From Holophagales bacterium (lineage in GTDB: Bacteria; Acidobacteriota; Thermoanaerobaculia; Multivoradales; Multivoraceae), in the NCBI GenBank assembly GCA_009843505.1, contig VYDI01000034.1:124001-188000 (forward strand): DNA of 64,000 nucleotides, in the 5' to 3' direction. Shown in pieces: positions 15,708-24,176 of this stretch (its first letter is position 1; each line of letters opens with the position of its first letter). The notes beneath the pieces are model-generated. The model was not told the origin of the DNA, did not search any database, and saw only the letters and a program-made list of their open reading frames with translations. A program made the position numbers and the translations under genes.

Positions 15708-17024
15708 CTACGCCCCGGCCAGGGCGTTGTCCAGATCCCGGATGAGGTCGTCCACCGTCTCCAGACCGATCGAGAGGCGCACCACGTCCGGCCCGGCGCC
15801 GGCGGCGGCGCGCTGCTCATCCGTGAGTTGCCGATGCGTCGTCGACGCCGGATGGATGATCAACGAGCGGGCATCGCCGATGTTCGCCAGGTGGGAGAAC
15901 AGCTCGCACTTCTCGACGACCGCAACGCCCGCCTCGTAGCCGCCCCGCACGCCGAAGGTGAACACCGCGCCCGCCCCGTTCGGCAGGTACTTCTTCGCCA
16001 GCTCGCGGTACGGGCTGGTCGGCAACCCGGCATGGGAAACCCACTCGACCTTCGGGTGCTCCGTCAGCCACTCGGCGACCGCCAGGGAGTTCCGGCAGTG
16101 GCGCTCCATCCGCAGTGAGAGAGTCTCCGTCCCGAGCAACGTGAGAAAGGCGTTCATCGGCGCCATCGAGGCGCCAAGGTCCCGCAGACCGACCGCGTGC
16201 GAGTGAACCGTGAAGGCGAGGTCGCCGAACGTCTCGCTGAACTTCAGGCCGTGGTAAGCCGGCTCCGGCTCGGAAAGGCCCGGAAAACGTCCCGATGCCG
16301 ACCAGTCGAACCGACCACTGTCCACCACGGCGCCGCCGATCACCGTGCCGTTGCCGGACAGGAACTTCGTCGCCGAATGGACGATCAGATCGGCGCCCCA
16401 CTCGAACGGTCGGCAGAGCCATGGCGTTGCGAGCGTGTTGTCGACGATCAACAGGGCGCCCGCGGCCCGGGTCAGACCGGCCAGGGTCTCCAGGTCGGTA
16501 ACCACGCCGCCTGGGTTCGCCAGGCTCTCGACGAACAGCGCCTTGGCGCCCTGGGCCAGGACCGCCTCGACCGCGGAAAGGTCCTCCGTGTCGACGAAGT
16601 CGCAATGCCAGTCGAACTTCGGGAACGTCCGGCTGAACTGCGTGACCGACCCGCCGTAGAGCTTGTTCGACGCCGCGAACCGTTCTCCGGCTTCGATCAG
16701 CGGAAAGAAGGCCAGGACCTGAGCGGCGTGGCCCGAAGCGGCGCAGGTCGCCCCGCACCCGCCTTCCAGGCTGGCGATGCGCTGCTCCAGCGCGGCCACC
16801 GTCGGGTTTCCGAGACGCGAGTAGATGAAGCCGAAGGTCTGGAGATTGAACAGGGACGCCGCGTGGTCCGCGTCGTGGAACGCATAGGCGGACGTCTGGT
16901 GAATCGGGGTCTGGCGCGATCCTGAAACGGGATCAGGACCGGCGCCGGCATGGATCATCCGGGTTTCGAAGCCCCAGTCGGCAGGGGGGTTGCCCTCCGG
17001 TGCCTGTGTTTCTTCTTCAGTCAT
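15708..17024 (-). CDS. O-acetylhomoserine sulfhydrylase-type PLP enzyme (MetY family)
   Basis: This 438-residue gamma-family PLP enzyme condenses O-acetylhomoserine (or related ester) with sulfide. Hallmarks are the Tyr in FGFIYSRLGNPTV, ASGHAAQV, the KLYGGSVTQF loop, and the PLP Lys in IVHSATKFLSGNGT (about residue 222). The 438-residue length and IVDNTLATPWLCRPFEWGADL region fit the MetY group rather than cystathionine synthase. The CoA-binding protein gene immediately upstream, with 33 bases between, is a common MetY partner. Methionine or homocysteine formation is expected. Confidence 0.88.
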   Translation of the reverse strand: MTEEETQAPEGNPPADWGFETRMIHAGAGPDPVSGSRQTPIHQTSAYAFHDADHAASLFNLQTFGFIYSRLGNPTVAALEQRIASLEGGCGATCAASGHAAQVLAFFPLIEAGERFAASNKLYGGSVTQFSRTFPKFDWHCDFVDTEDLSAVEAVLAQGAKALFVESLANPGGVVTDLETLAGLTRAAGALLIVDNTLATPWLCRPFEWGADLIVHSATKFLSGNGTVIGGAVVDSGRFDWSASGRFPGLSEPEPAYHGLKFSETFGDLAFTVHSHAVGLRDLGASMAPMNAFLTLLGTETLSLRMERHCRNSLAVAEWLTEHPKVEWVSHAGLPTSPYRELAKKYLPNGAGAVFTFGVRGGYEAGVAVVEKCELFSHLANIGDARSLIIHPASTTHRQLTDEQRAAAGAGPDVVRLSIGLETVDDLIRDLDNALAGA

Positions 17025-17057
17025 GGCGGCGGAGTCTACGCCGACCGCCGTCGCTCG

Positions 17058-17579
17058 TCACCCCGAGCGTTCGTCACGCTTCGCCGGCCGTGGCCAGCGG
17101 CTGCTGATCACGCCTCGGTCGAAGCCGCCCCAGCCCAGCTCGCCCCACAGGCGGCCGTACTCGATCTTCGGACAGCGGTTCATGATCACGGTAAGCCCGG
17201 CGGCTTCCGCCTCGGCGGCGGCCTCGTCGTTGCGCACGCCGAGCTGCATCCAGACCACCTCGAACCCCTTCTCCAACCGCAACCGGATGGCTTCCCTGGT
17301 CGTCTCGAGCGCCGCCTCCGAGCCCCGGAAGACATCGACCATCTCGACCGGCGCCGGCACCTCCGCGAGAGAGGCGCAGGCCCTCTCGCCCAGGATCGAC
17401 GCACCCGCCGCCGCCCGGGGATTCACCGGAATCACCCGGTAGCCCTTCTGCTGCAGGTACTTCATCGCGAAGTTCGAGGGCCGCTTCCAGTTCGGCGACG
17501 CGCCGACCATCGCGATCGTTCGCACTCGCCGGAGGATGCCGGCGATCAAGGCGTCGCTGTAGCGGAGCGTGGAATCCAC
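17058..17579 (-). CDS. CoA-binding (YccU-type) protein
   Basis: A 173-residue protein with the succinyl-CoA-ligase-like CoA-binding Rossmann fold: TIAMVGASPNWKRPSNF, then GYRVIPVNPRAA and WMQLGVRN. It ends NRCPKIEYGRL, the YccU-type ending. The fold usually binds CoA. It is encoded just upstream of the MetY-like gene on the same strand, an arrangement I recall in many genomes. Its exact function is unproven. Confidence 0.85.
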   Translation of the reverse strand: MDSTLRYSDALIAGILRRVRTIAMVGASPNWKRPSNFAMKYLQQKGYRVIPVNPRAAAGASILGERACASLAEVPAPVEMVDVFRGSEAALETTREAIRLRLEKGFEVVWMQLGVRNDEAAAEAEAAGLTVIMNRCPKIEYGRLWGELGWGGFDRGVISSRWPRPAKRDERSG

Positions 17580-17612
17580 GCGCGGATGTTAGCGCCGGTG
17601 GATGGCGGAGCG

Positions 17613-18779
17613 TCAGCGGGGTGGATGGGCCGCAAGCCCCTCCTCGTCCGGCTCCGTGCCCCAACCTGGGGTGTCCGGCACGATCAGGCAACCGTCCTCG
17701 AACTCCGGCTCGACCGTGAAGATCTCGCCGTCCCAGGGCAGCCGGTCGATGTCCATTTCCATGATCCGCAGATTGGGCACCGCGGCGCTCATGTGGGCGT
17801 TCATCATCGTCGCGAGGTGGCCGTAGTAGTTGTGCGGCGCCACGTTCACCTCGTGGGCGTTGGCCAGGGCGGCGATCTTCATCGACTGCCAGACGCCGTT
17901 CCACACCGCGTCGATGATCGCCACGTCCACCGCCTGGTTGCGCAGGAACGGCAGGAAGGCCGCGGGCGTGATCAGGGTCTCGCAGGAGCTGATCGGGTGA
18001 GGGCTGCACCGCCGCACCGTGGCCAGACCTTCCGCCGAGGGCGTGTCGATCTCGATCCAGAAGAGATCCAGGTCGGCGAGCGCCCGCACGATCCGGCAGT
18101 AACCCTCGATCTTCGCGTTGAAGTTCAGGTCGAGCAGGATGTCGACGTCCTCGCCGGCGCCCTCGCGCAGCGCTTCGAGGTGGCGCCGGAGCTCACGGAT
18201 CGTCCGGCGTTCCACGTTCTGACCCGGCTCGTAGGGTCGGCCGAAGCCGGGCGCCCAGCCGCGCGGCGAGCCGCTCGAGTAGTCGAAGATGTTCGTCTTG
18301 AGCGCCTTGAATCCCCGTTCCCGGACTTCGGCGCCGAGAGCGATCACGCCCTCGATGTCGGTGATCGCGTTCCCGTAGTACTGAGGCAGCCCGATCCGCC
18401 AGGTACCGCAGTGCGACCAGTAAACCGGCACCCGGTCCCGCACACGACCGCCGAGCAGGTCGCAGCAGGGAACGCCCAGGGATCTGGCCCAGGCGTCGAG
18501 CACCGCATTCTCGATCGCTCCGATACCCATCGCCATGACCCCGGACATCGACTGCCTGGCACGGACCAGGAGACGCTGGTAGATCCGTTCCACGTCCTGC
18601 ACACGGGAACCGCAAACTCGCTCCGCGAGCCGCTCGATCACGGTAGTCACTCCGACCGCACCCTGGTGCTCGTCGTACTCGCTCCAGCCGACGACCCCGT
18701 CCTCGGTCGTCAGCTTGACGAAGTGGTAGTTCCGCCAACCGGCGTCGCAGTGGCGGGTCTCGATGCTCCTGACCTTCAT
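17613..18779 (-). CDS. Enolase-superfamily (mandelate racemase/muconate lactonizing) enzyme
   Basis: This 388-residue protein has the MR/MLE capping domain (residues 1-130), then a TIM barrel. Metal ligands are probably Asp in DILLDLNFNAK, Glu in FWIEIDTP and Glu in SSCETLIT. The general-acid/base strand reads ALKTNIFD, so the second base position is Asn rather than Lys. The His of the His-Asp dyad may be in NVAPHNYYGH. The enzyme is probably a sugar-acid dehydratase or racemase, substrate unknown. ATG; the 5' end overlaps the CoA-transferase stop by four bases (ATGA), suggesting the same operon. Confidence 0.82.
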   Translation of the reverse strand: MKVRSIETRHCDAGWRNYHFVKLTTEDGVVGWSEYDEHQGAVGVTTVIERLAERVCGSRVQDVERIYQRLLVRARQSMSGVMAMGIGAIENAVLDAWARSLGVPCCDLLGGRVRDRVPVYWSHCGTWRIGLPQYYGNAITDIEGVIALGAEVRERGFKALKTNIFDYSSGSPRGWAPGFGRPYEPGQNVERRTIRELRRHLEALREGAGEDVDILLDLNFNAKIEGYCRIVRALADLDLFWIEIDTPSAEGLATVRRCSPHPISSCETLITPAAFLPFLRNQAVDVAIIDAVWNGVWQSMKIAALANAHEVNVAPHNYYGHLATMMNAHMSAAVPNLRIMEMDIDRLPWDGEIFTVEPEFEDGCLIVPDTPGWGTEPDEEGLAAHPPR

Positions 18780-19951
18780 CCGTCACTCCCCTCCCCGGCC
18801 GGACCGGCGCCCAGCCACTCGCTGATGACCTCTTCCGTGTTCTCTCCCAGGGCCGGAATCGGCTCGAGCGGACCGGACGGCCGTCCGTCGAAACGAACGG
18901 TGCTGACAGGCAGGCTGATCTCGCCCAGGCCCGGATGATCGACGGTCTCGAAGAAGCCGCGCTCCCGGAGATGCTGATCCGCGTTGACCTCGGCCAGGTC
19001 CCGGACCGGCGCGGACGGTACGCGGTGCGCGCGCACCGCCTCGTCGACCTCCGCCCGGGTAAGGCCGGTGGTCCACGCCGCGACCAGCGCCTCCGTCTCT
19101 TCCCGATGGGCGACGCGGGCCTCGTTGTTCCGGAACCGGGGATCGGAGATCAGGTCCTCCCGTCCCATCGCCCGGAGCAGGTTCCGCCAGTGCCGCTCGG
19201 TGATGCAGATGACCGCAACGTGGCCGTCGCGGCAGGGGTACACGCTGTAGGGCGAGACGCGGCCGTGCCGGTTGCCGGCCCGTCCGGGCAGCTTCCCATC
19301 GTGGTGCATCAGTCCGAGCTGTGAGAGCAGGGTCGGATAGGCCGCCTCCTGCATCGCCACCTCGACCAGACGACCCTTACCCGTCCGCTCCCGTTCGTAG
19401 AGCGCGCTGACGATGCCGCCGTACAGGTGCGTTCCGCCCAGAAAGTCGATGAACGCCGGCCCCGCCTTGAGCGGCTCGCCTCCGACTTCGCCGGTGATGC
19501 TCATCACACCGGACCAGGCCTGCACCGTGATGTCCATGCCGAGCCGTTCGGAGTCCGGGCCACTCAGACCGTAGGCCGTGCCCGAGGCATAGATCAACCG
19601 GGGGTTCAGCTCCCGCAACGCCTTCCAGCCGACGCCCAGGCGGTCCATCACCCCCGGCGCGAAGTTCTCGATCAGCACGTCCGCGACCCCTGCAAGCCGG
19701 CGCAACAGATCCCGTCCCTCCTCCTCCTTCAGATCGCAGGTCGCCGACCGCTTGTTCGTGTTCAGGAAGGCGAGCGGAAAGGAGGGAGGCCCGCCGTTGG
19801 CCTCGCGGCGACGCAGCGGCTCGCCGCGCGGCGGCTCGACCTTGACCACGTCCGCCCCGGCCTGGGCGAGCAGGAAGCCGGCGTACGGACCCTGGTAGAC
19901 CTGACCCAGGTCCAGAACGCGGATCCCGGCGAGAGGTCTGGGCGCGCTCAA
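18776..19951 (-). CDS. Type III CoA-transferase (CaiB/BaiF family)
   Basis: This 391-residue enzyme transfers CoA between carboxylic acids through an aspartyl-CoA intermediate. It starts IRVLDLGQVYQGPYAGFLLA, has ADVVKVEPPRGEP, IENFAPGVMDRLGV, and the catalytic Asp in GMDITVQAWSG (about residue 140). Length fits the family. It lies in a minus-strand run with the acyl-CoA dehydrogenase upstream (4-base ATGA overlap) and the enolase-superfamily gene downstream. It probably activates or hands CoA to an acid for that pathway. Confidence 0.92.
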   Translation of the reverse strand: MSAPRPLAGIRVLDLGQVYQGPYAGFLLAQAGADVVKVEPPRGEPLRRREANGGPPSFPLAFLNTNKRSATCDLKEEEGRDLLRRLAGVADVLIENFAPGVMDRLGVGWKALRELNPRLIYASGTAYGLSGPDSERLGMDITVQAWSGVMSITGEVGGEPLKAGPAFIDFLGGTHLYGGIVSALYERERTGKGRLVEVAMQEAAYPTLLSQLGLMHHDGKLPGRAGNRHGRVSPYSVYPCRDGHVAVICITERHWRNLLRAMGREDLISDPRFRNNEARVAHREETEALVAAWTTGLTRAEVDEAVRAHRVPSAPVRDLAEVNADQHLRERGFFETVDHPGLGEISLPVSTVRFDGRPSGPLEPIPALGENTEEVISEWLGAGPAGEGSDG

Positions 19952-21114
19952 TGAAACGAACCGCCGATCACGTCACGGGCCACGATCAGACGCTGGATCT
20001 CGTTGGGCCCCTCACCCACCCGCCGGATGCGCAGCTCGCGATACCAGCGCTCGAGTGGCAGATCCTTGGTCATCCCGTAGCCGCCGTGGATCTGCATCGC
20101 CCGGTCGACGACGCGGCTGGCGCCCTCGCTCGCCACCAGCTTGCAGATCGCCGCCTCCGTGCGGAACGGCTTCCCGGCATCGGCGCGTGCCGCGGCCTCC
20201 AGGGTCAACGCCCTGGCCGTGCGCAGGTCGATCTCGTTGTCGACGATCATCCACTGAACCGCCTGCCGGGTCGACAGGTAGTCGCCGAAGGTCTTGCGCG
20301 TCTTGGCGTAGGCGATCGCCATCTCCTGGGCCTTGAGCGCAACGCCGACGCAGCCGGCCGCGTACGGGATCCTGTTGCGGCTCAGGCGGTCGTTGGCGAT
20401 GGCGAAGCCCTGGTTCACCTCCCCGAGCACGTTGCGGCCCGGTACCCGCACCCGGTTGAACTCGAGTTCCGCGGCGTAGTGGGTGGAGCGCAGGGTGTGG
20501 ACGATGCGTCGCACCCGAAAGCCCGGCATGTCCGTATCGACCAGGAAGCAGGTGATCCCCTTGCGGCCGAGTTCCGGGTCGGTGCGCGCGAAGACGATGC
20601 CGAAGTCCGCCTTGTCGGCACCGCTGATGAACGTTTTCTCACCATCGAGAATCCAGTCGTCGCCGTCGCGAACCGCAGTCGTGCGGATGGCCCGGGCCGG
20701 ATCGCTGCCGCCCGAGGGCTCGGTGAGGGCAAAGAACCCGCGCTTCTCGCCCCGCAGCACCGGATAGAGGTAGCGCTCCTTCTGGCCGTCGTCCGCCTCG
20801 TACAACTGGGCCAGGCCGGCGCCGCCGAAGACGCCGTAGCAGGGCGCGTAGAGACCGGCCCGGTGCTGGGCCATCTCGAACGCCATCAGGGTCCTTGTTG
20901 TGAGGTCGATCCCCGGTCCCCCATACTCCTCCGGGATGTCCAGGCCGTAGAAGCCGAGTTCCTTCGTCATCGCGACGAGACGTTCGCGATGGCGCGGCGG
21001 CAACTCACTCGCGTCCGGGTCGAGATCCGTCTCGAGCGGCACGATCTCCTCGCGCACGAAGCGGCGCACGGTCTCCAGGATCAGCTTCTGTTCGGGACTG
21101 AGTTCGAAGTCCAT
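19948..21114 (-). CDS. Acyl-CoA dehydrogenase
   Basis: A 388-residue FAD enzyme that oxidises acyl-CoA to enoyl-CoA. Landmarks are FALTEPSGGSDPARAIRTTA and WILDGEKTFISGAD (flavin and substrate loops), HGGYGMTKDLPLERWYRE, and a Glu in VGEGPNEIQRLIVARDVIG near the C-terminus that fits the catalytic base. The ATG is preceded by a small GIY-YIG-like gene four bases upstream. It probably serves beta-oxidation-like steps with the neighbouring CoA-transferase. Confidence 0.93.
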   Translation of the reverse strand: MDFELSPEQKLILETVRRFVREEIVPLETDLDPDASELPPRHRERLVAMTKELGFYGLDIPEEYGGPGIDLTTRTLMAFEMAQHRAGLYAPCYGVFGGAGLAQLYEADDGQKERYLYPVLRGEKRGFFALTEPSGGSDPARAIRTTAVRDGDDWILDGEKTFISGADKADFGIVFARTDPELGRKGITCFLVDTDMPGFRVRRIVHTLRSTHYAAELEFNRVRVPGRNVLGEVNQGFAIANDRLSRNRIPYAAGCVGVALKAQEMAIAYAKTRKTFGDYLSTRQAVQWMIVDNEIDLRTARALTLEAAARADAGKPFRTEAAICKLVASEGASRVVDRAMQIHGGYGMTKDLPLERWYRELRIRRVGEGPNEIQRLIVARDVIGGSFH

Positions 21115-21118
21115 CGAG

Positions 21119-21478
21119 TCAATCTCCCGTGGCGCAACTGGGACCCACGCCCAACCTCCCGACCCGCTGCTCTCCCCGGTCCGCGTTCCCCGGCGGCAAC
21201 TCGCCGTGGTCGGCGAGGTACACCGCGAGCAGTTCCTCGAAGCGACTCCAGTACTGCATCGTCACCTCGTAGCGGAACCTGCGAGCCGCTTCATGCTTCG
21301 CCGCCGCCTCGGCGATCGCACTGCGAAGCCCGAAGCGGGAGCGACCTCCGGCAAAGCCGAGTTCCAGGGTGCCGCCTCTCGCGTCCCCGATCTCGTAGAC
21401 GCCCAACTGGCCGGGCAGAGCGGCGATCGCGGCTTCGTCAAGGTCCAGCCAGGCCTTGGCCAGCCGGACGCCGGTCAT
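21119..21478 (-). CDS. Small GIY-YIG-like (DUF7508-type) protein
   Basis: A 119-residue protein read as a degenerate GIY-YIG fold: GVYEIGDARGGTLELGFAG near residues 25-45 resembles GIY-x10-YIG, and the E-motif region EELLAVYLADHGELPPGN resembles the usual ELL...PplN ending. The catalytic Tyr pair is not intact (Val-Tyr and Leu-Gly), so nuclease activity is doubtful. ATG at 21478 was preferred over a longer GTG start. Its stop is four bases before the acyl-CoA dehydrogenase ATG, so it is in that operon. Function in acyl-CoA metabolism is unknown. Confidence 0.6.
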   Translation of the reverse strand: MTGVRLAKAWLDLDEAAIAALPGQLGVYEIGDARGGTLELGFAGGRSRFGLRSAIAEAAAKHEAARRFRYEVTMQYWSRFEELLAVYLADHGELPPGNADRGEQRVGRLGVGPSCATGD

Positions 21479-21558
21479 GCTGGAGCCCACGCGAACATCC
21501 GCGGGATCGTATCCCGCGCTTCAGGGTTCCCAGGGGCTATGTCACAATCGCCGCCGCT

Positions 21559-22842
21559 CTGTCTGACCAGCTTCTTCCTCCCGACGTCGACGCCGCCGAC
21601 GCCACGACTTCCAGTGCCGCGACCGACGCGGCGCTGCTGGACGGAATCCGGGTCGTCGAACTCGCGACGATCGTGATGGCGCCGTCGGCCTGCGCGATCC
21701 TCACGGACTTCGGAGCCGAGGTGATCAAGGTCGAGGCGCCCGGCCGAGGCGACATCTACAGGTACTTCCAGGACCTGCCCGGGATGCCGGATTCGGAGAT
21801 CCCCTATTGCTTCCTGCTCGACGACCGGAACAAGAAGAGCGTCGTGATCGACCTCAAGCAGGAGAGCGGCCAGGCCGTCGCGCACCGGTTGATCGAGACC
21901 GCCGACGTCTTCCTGACGAATTGCCACAACTCCGTGCTCGATGCGCTCGGCATGAACTGGGAGCGGCTGCGGAAGGTCAATCCGCGCCTCGTGTTCGCCC
22001 ATGGCACCGGCTACGGCCACACCGGGCCGGAAGCCGAGAAGCCCGGCTACGACCAGGTCTGCTACTGGACCCGGTCGGGGCTGGTTTCCACCTTCTTCCC
22101 GGTGGAGGGCCATCTCGGACCGCTCGGCTGCGGCACCGGCGATCATCCCACCGGCGTGACCCTGTTCTCCGCCGTCCTCCTCGGCCTGATGAAGCGAGAT
22201 CGCACGGGCGTCGGCTCCTACGTCACGACTTCGCTGCTCGCTGCCGGCGCCTGGGCCAACGCCTGCGCGATCCAGGCCAAACTGGTCGGCGCGGAGTTCC
22301 ACGCGAAGCGGCCGCGCGAGCAAACGATGAACTTCGGGCAGCTCTACTACCGCACCCGCGACGACCGCCTCGTCAAGCTGAGCATCGTCGAACAGGACCG
22401 GGACTGGGAGCGCTTCTGCCTCGCTCTCGGCCGCGACGATCTGATCGACGACGAGCGCTTCTGCACCACGCCGGAGCGGATCGCGAACATGCCGGAGTTC
22501 GTCGCCCTGCTCGACGCGGAGTTCGCGCGGCGAGACTTCGAGGACTGGAGCGAGCGCTTCACTCGCCACGAGATTCCCTACAGCCTGGTCTCGAACCTCG
22601 ACGACATAGCCAGCGACGAGCAGTTGGAGGCCATCGGCATGTTCCGTGACCTGGACCACCCCCGGTACGGCCGCCTGCGAACCGTCGACAGCCCCGTGTT
22701 CATCGAGGGAGAGGACAAGGCGGAACCGCAACCGGCGCCGGAACTCGGCGAACACACCGGCGACCTGCTGCGTGAACTCGGGCTCGACGCCTCGGAAGTC
22801 GCCGACCTGGCCGATCAGCGAGTCATCTCGGGCCGGCTCTGA
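21559..22842 (+). CDS. Type III CoA-transferase, start codon unresolved
   Basis: The core from LLDGIRVVELATIVMAPSA onwards is a clear CaiB/BaiF enzyme. The catalytic Asp is in KPGYDQVCYWTRSG, and FRDLDHPRYGRLRTVD near the C-terminus is typical. The family begins at LDGIRVL, yet no in-frame ATG, GTG or TTG occurs between the divergent gene start at 21478 and GTG 21673. I give the CTG at 21559 as a placeholder; a CTG at 21634 is also possible. A natural ATG at 21539 (AGGGG just before it) lies in another frame, so a one-base frameshift or assembly error is a real alternative. Followed by an acyl-CoA dehydrogenase gene. Confidence 0.72.
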   Translation: MSDQLLPPDVDAADATTSSAATDAALLDGIRVVELATIVMAPSACAILTDFGAEVIKVEAPGRGDIYRYFQDLPGMPDSEIPYCFLLDDRNKKSVVIDLKQESGQAVAHRLIETADVFLTNCHNSVLDALGMNWERLRKVNPRLVFAHGTGYGHTGPEAEKPGYDQVCYWTRSGLVSTFFPVEGHLGPLGCGTGDHPTGVTLFSAVLLGLMKRDRTGVGSYVTTSLLAAGAWANACAIQAKLVGAEFHAKRPREQTMNFGQLYYRTRDDRLVKLSIVEQDRDWERFCLALGRDDLIDDERFCTTPERIANMPEFVALLDAEFARRDFEDWSERFTRHEIPYSLVSNLDDIASDEQLEAIGMFRDLDHPRYGRLRTVDSPVFIEGEDKAEPQPAPELGEHTGDLLRELGLDASEVADLADQRVISGRL

Positions 22843-22915
22843 ACCGTCCGGCGATCCCGCATACAATCTCCCGCTCAGCCCAACCACGGAACACACCGCT
22901 GCCAGGAGACCCTCC

Positions 22916-24145
22916 ATGGACTTTCAGGACTCACCGCAGGAAGCCGCTTTCCGCGCCGAGGCGCGCGCCTGGCTCGAATCGAACGCCGAATCTCTGCCGC
23001 CCGGCGGCACGTCACGGTTCGACGGCCTGCCCGAGCAGGAAGGCCTGGCCGCGATGAAGGAGTGGCAGAAGAAGAAGTACGACGACGGCTGGGCCTGCAT
23101 CACCTGGCCGAAGGAACATGGCGGCCGCGGCGCCACCTTCATGGAGGGCGTGATCTGGGCCCAGGAAGAGGCGAAGTTCGACGTGCCGGAGGGCTACCTC
23201 GGCATCGGCCACGGCACCTGCGCTCCGGCGATCATGGCCCATGGAACCGAAGAGCAGAAGCGCCGCTACCTGCCCAGACTGGCGAGCGGCGAGGAGGTCT
23301 GGTGCCAGCTCTTTTCCGAACCGGGAGCGGGCTCCGATCTGGCGGGGCTCCGGACCCGGGCCGAACGCGACGGCGACGAGTGGGTGGTCAACGGCCAGAA
23401 GGTCTGGAACTCGGGCGCGCACTACGCAGACTGGGGGATTCTCGTCACGCGGCACGATCCCAGCGTGCCCAAGCACAAGGGGCTGACCTTCTTCGTCGTC
23501 GACATGAAGTCGCCGGGCATCGATCCACGGCCGATCCGCCAGATTCCCGGCACCTCGGAGTTCAACGAGGTCTTCCTGCAGAACGTCCGGATCCCCGATC
23601 ACAACCGCCTCGGCGAGGTCGGCGCCGGCTGGCAGGTGGCGATCACGACGCTGATGAACGAGCGTCACGGCCGTTACAACATGACGCCCGACTGGAGCGA
23701 TGCTCTTCGCCTCGCCTCGGAACTCGAGATCGACGGCGAACCCGCCGCAAACCAGAGTTCAGTACGTGAGCGGATCGCCGACTGGTACGTCCAGTGCCGC
23801 GGCGTCGAACTGACCTTCATGCGCACACTGACGGCCATCTCGCAGGGCAAGCAGCCCGGACCCGAGAACTCGATCTGCAAGGTGATCACCGCCAGCGCCC
23901 GCCAGGACATCGCCTCGTTCGCAGCCGACCTGCTCGACTCCGCGGGCGCCGTCAGCGGACGCCAGGACGCCCCCTCGGCCGGCATGTTCCACTACGCCTA
24001 CCTGGCCGCGCCGGGCATGCGGATCGCCGCCGGTACCGACGAGATCCTGCGCAACATCATCGCCGAGCGCGTCCTCACCCTGCCCGGCGAGATCCGGGTC
24101 GATCGCGACCGGGCGTTCAGCGACATCCCGACCGGCTCCAATTGA
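22916..24145 (+). CDS. Acyl-CoA dehydrogenase
   Basis: A 409-residue FAD acyl-CoA dehydrogenase. It contains LFSEPGAGSDLAGLRTRA (FAD loop), WVVNGQKVWNSGAHYADWG, and a C-terminal YLAAPGMRIAAGTDEILRN. It resembles the FadE17/FadE-type group rather than short-chain dehydrogenases, as judged by length. Ribosome-binding site AGGAG is 7 bases before the ATG; the in-frame extension upstream is not gene-like. It follows the type III CoA-transferase and likely acts in the same CoA-thioester pathway. Substrate chain unknown. Confidence 0.93.
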   Translation: MDFQDSPQEAAFRAEARAWLESNAESLPPGGTSRFDGLPEQEGLAAMKEWQKKKYDDGWACITWPKEHGGRGATFMEGVIWAQEEAKFDVPEGYLGIGHGTCAPAIMAHGTEEQKRRYLPRLASGEEVWCQLFSEPGAGSDLAGLRTRAERDGDEWVVNGQKVWNSGAHYADWGILVTRHDPSVPKHKGLTFFVVDMKSPGIDPRPIRQIPGTSEFNEVFLQNVRIPDHNRLGEVGAGWQVAITTLMNERHGRYNMTPDWSDALRLASELEIDGEPAANQSSVRERIADWYVQCRGVELTFMRTLTAISQGKQPGPENSICKVITASARQDIASFAADLLDSAGAVSGRQDAPSAGMFHYAYLAAPGMRIAAGTDEILRNIIAERVLTLPGEIRVDRDRAFSDIPTGSN

Positions 24146-24153
24146 AGCCGGTC
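24130..24153. terminator. Hairpin over the acyl-CoA dehydrogenase stop codon
   Basis: GACCGGCT (24130-24137) pairs perfectly with AGCCGGTC (24146-24153) around an 8-base loop that contains the TGA stop. The gene that follows is convergent. It may terminate the plus-strand transcript; no T-run is seen. Confidence 0.4.
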
Positions 24154-24176
24154 GGGGACGGTCGCGGCCCGGCCTC

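Noticed and set aside
19951..21530. Plus-strand open frame upstream of the second CoA-transferase
   Set aside because: It is antisense to the acyl-CoA dehydrogenase and shows no domain until LLDGIRVVELA.
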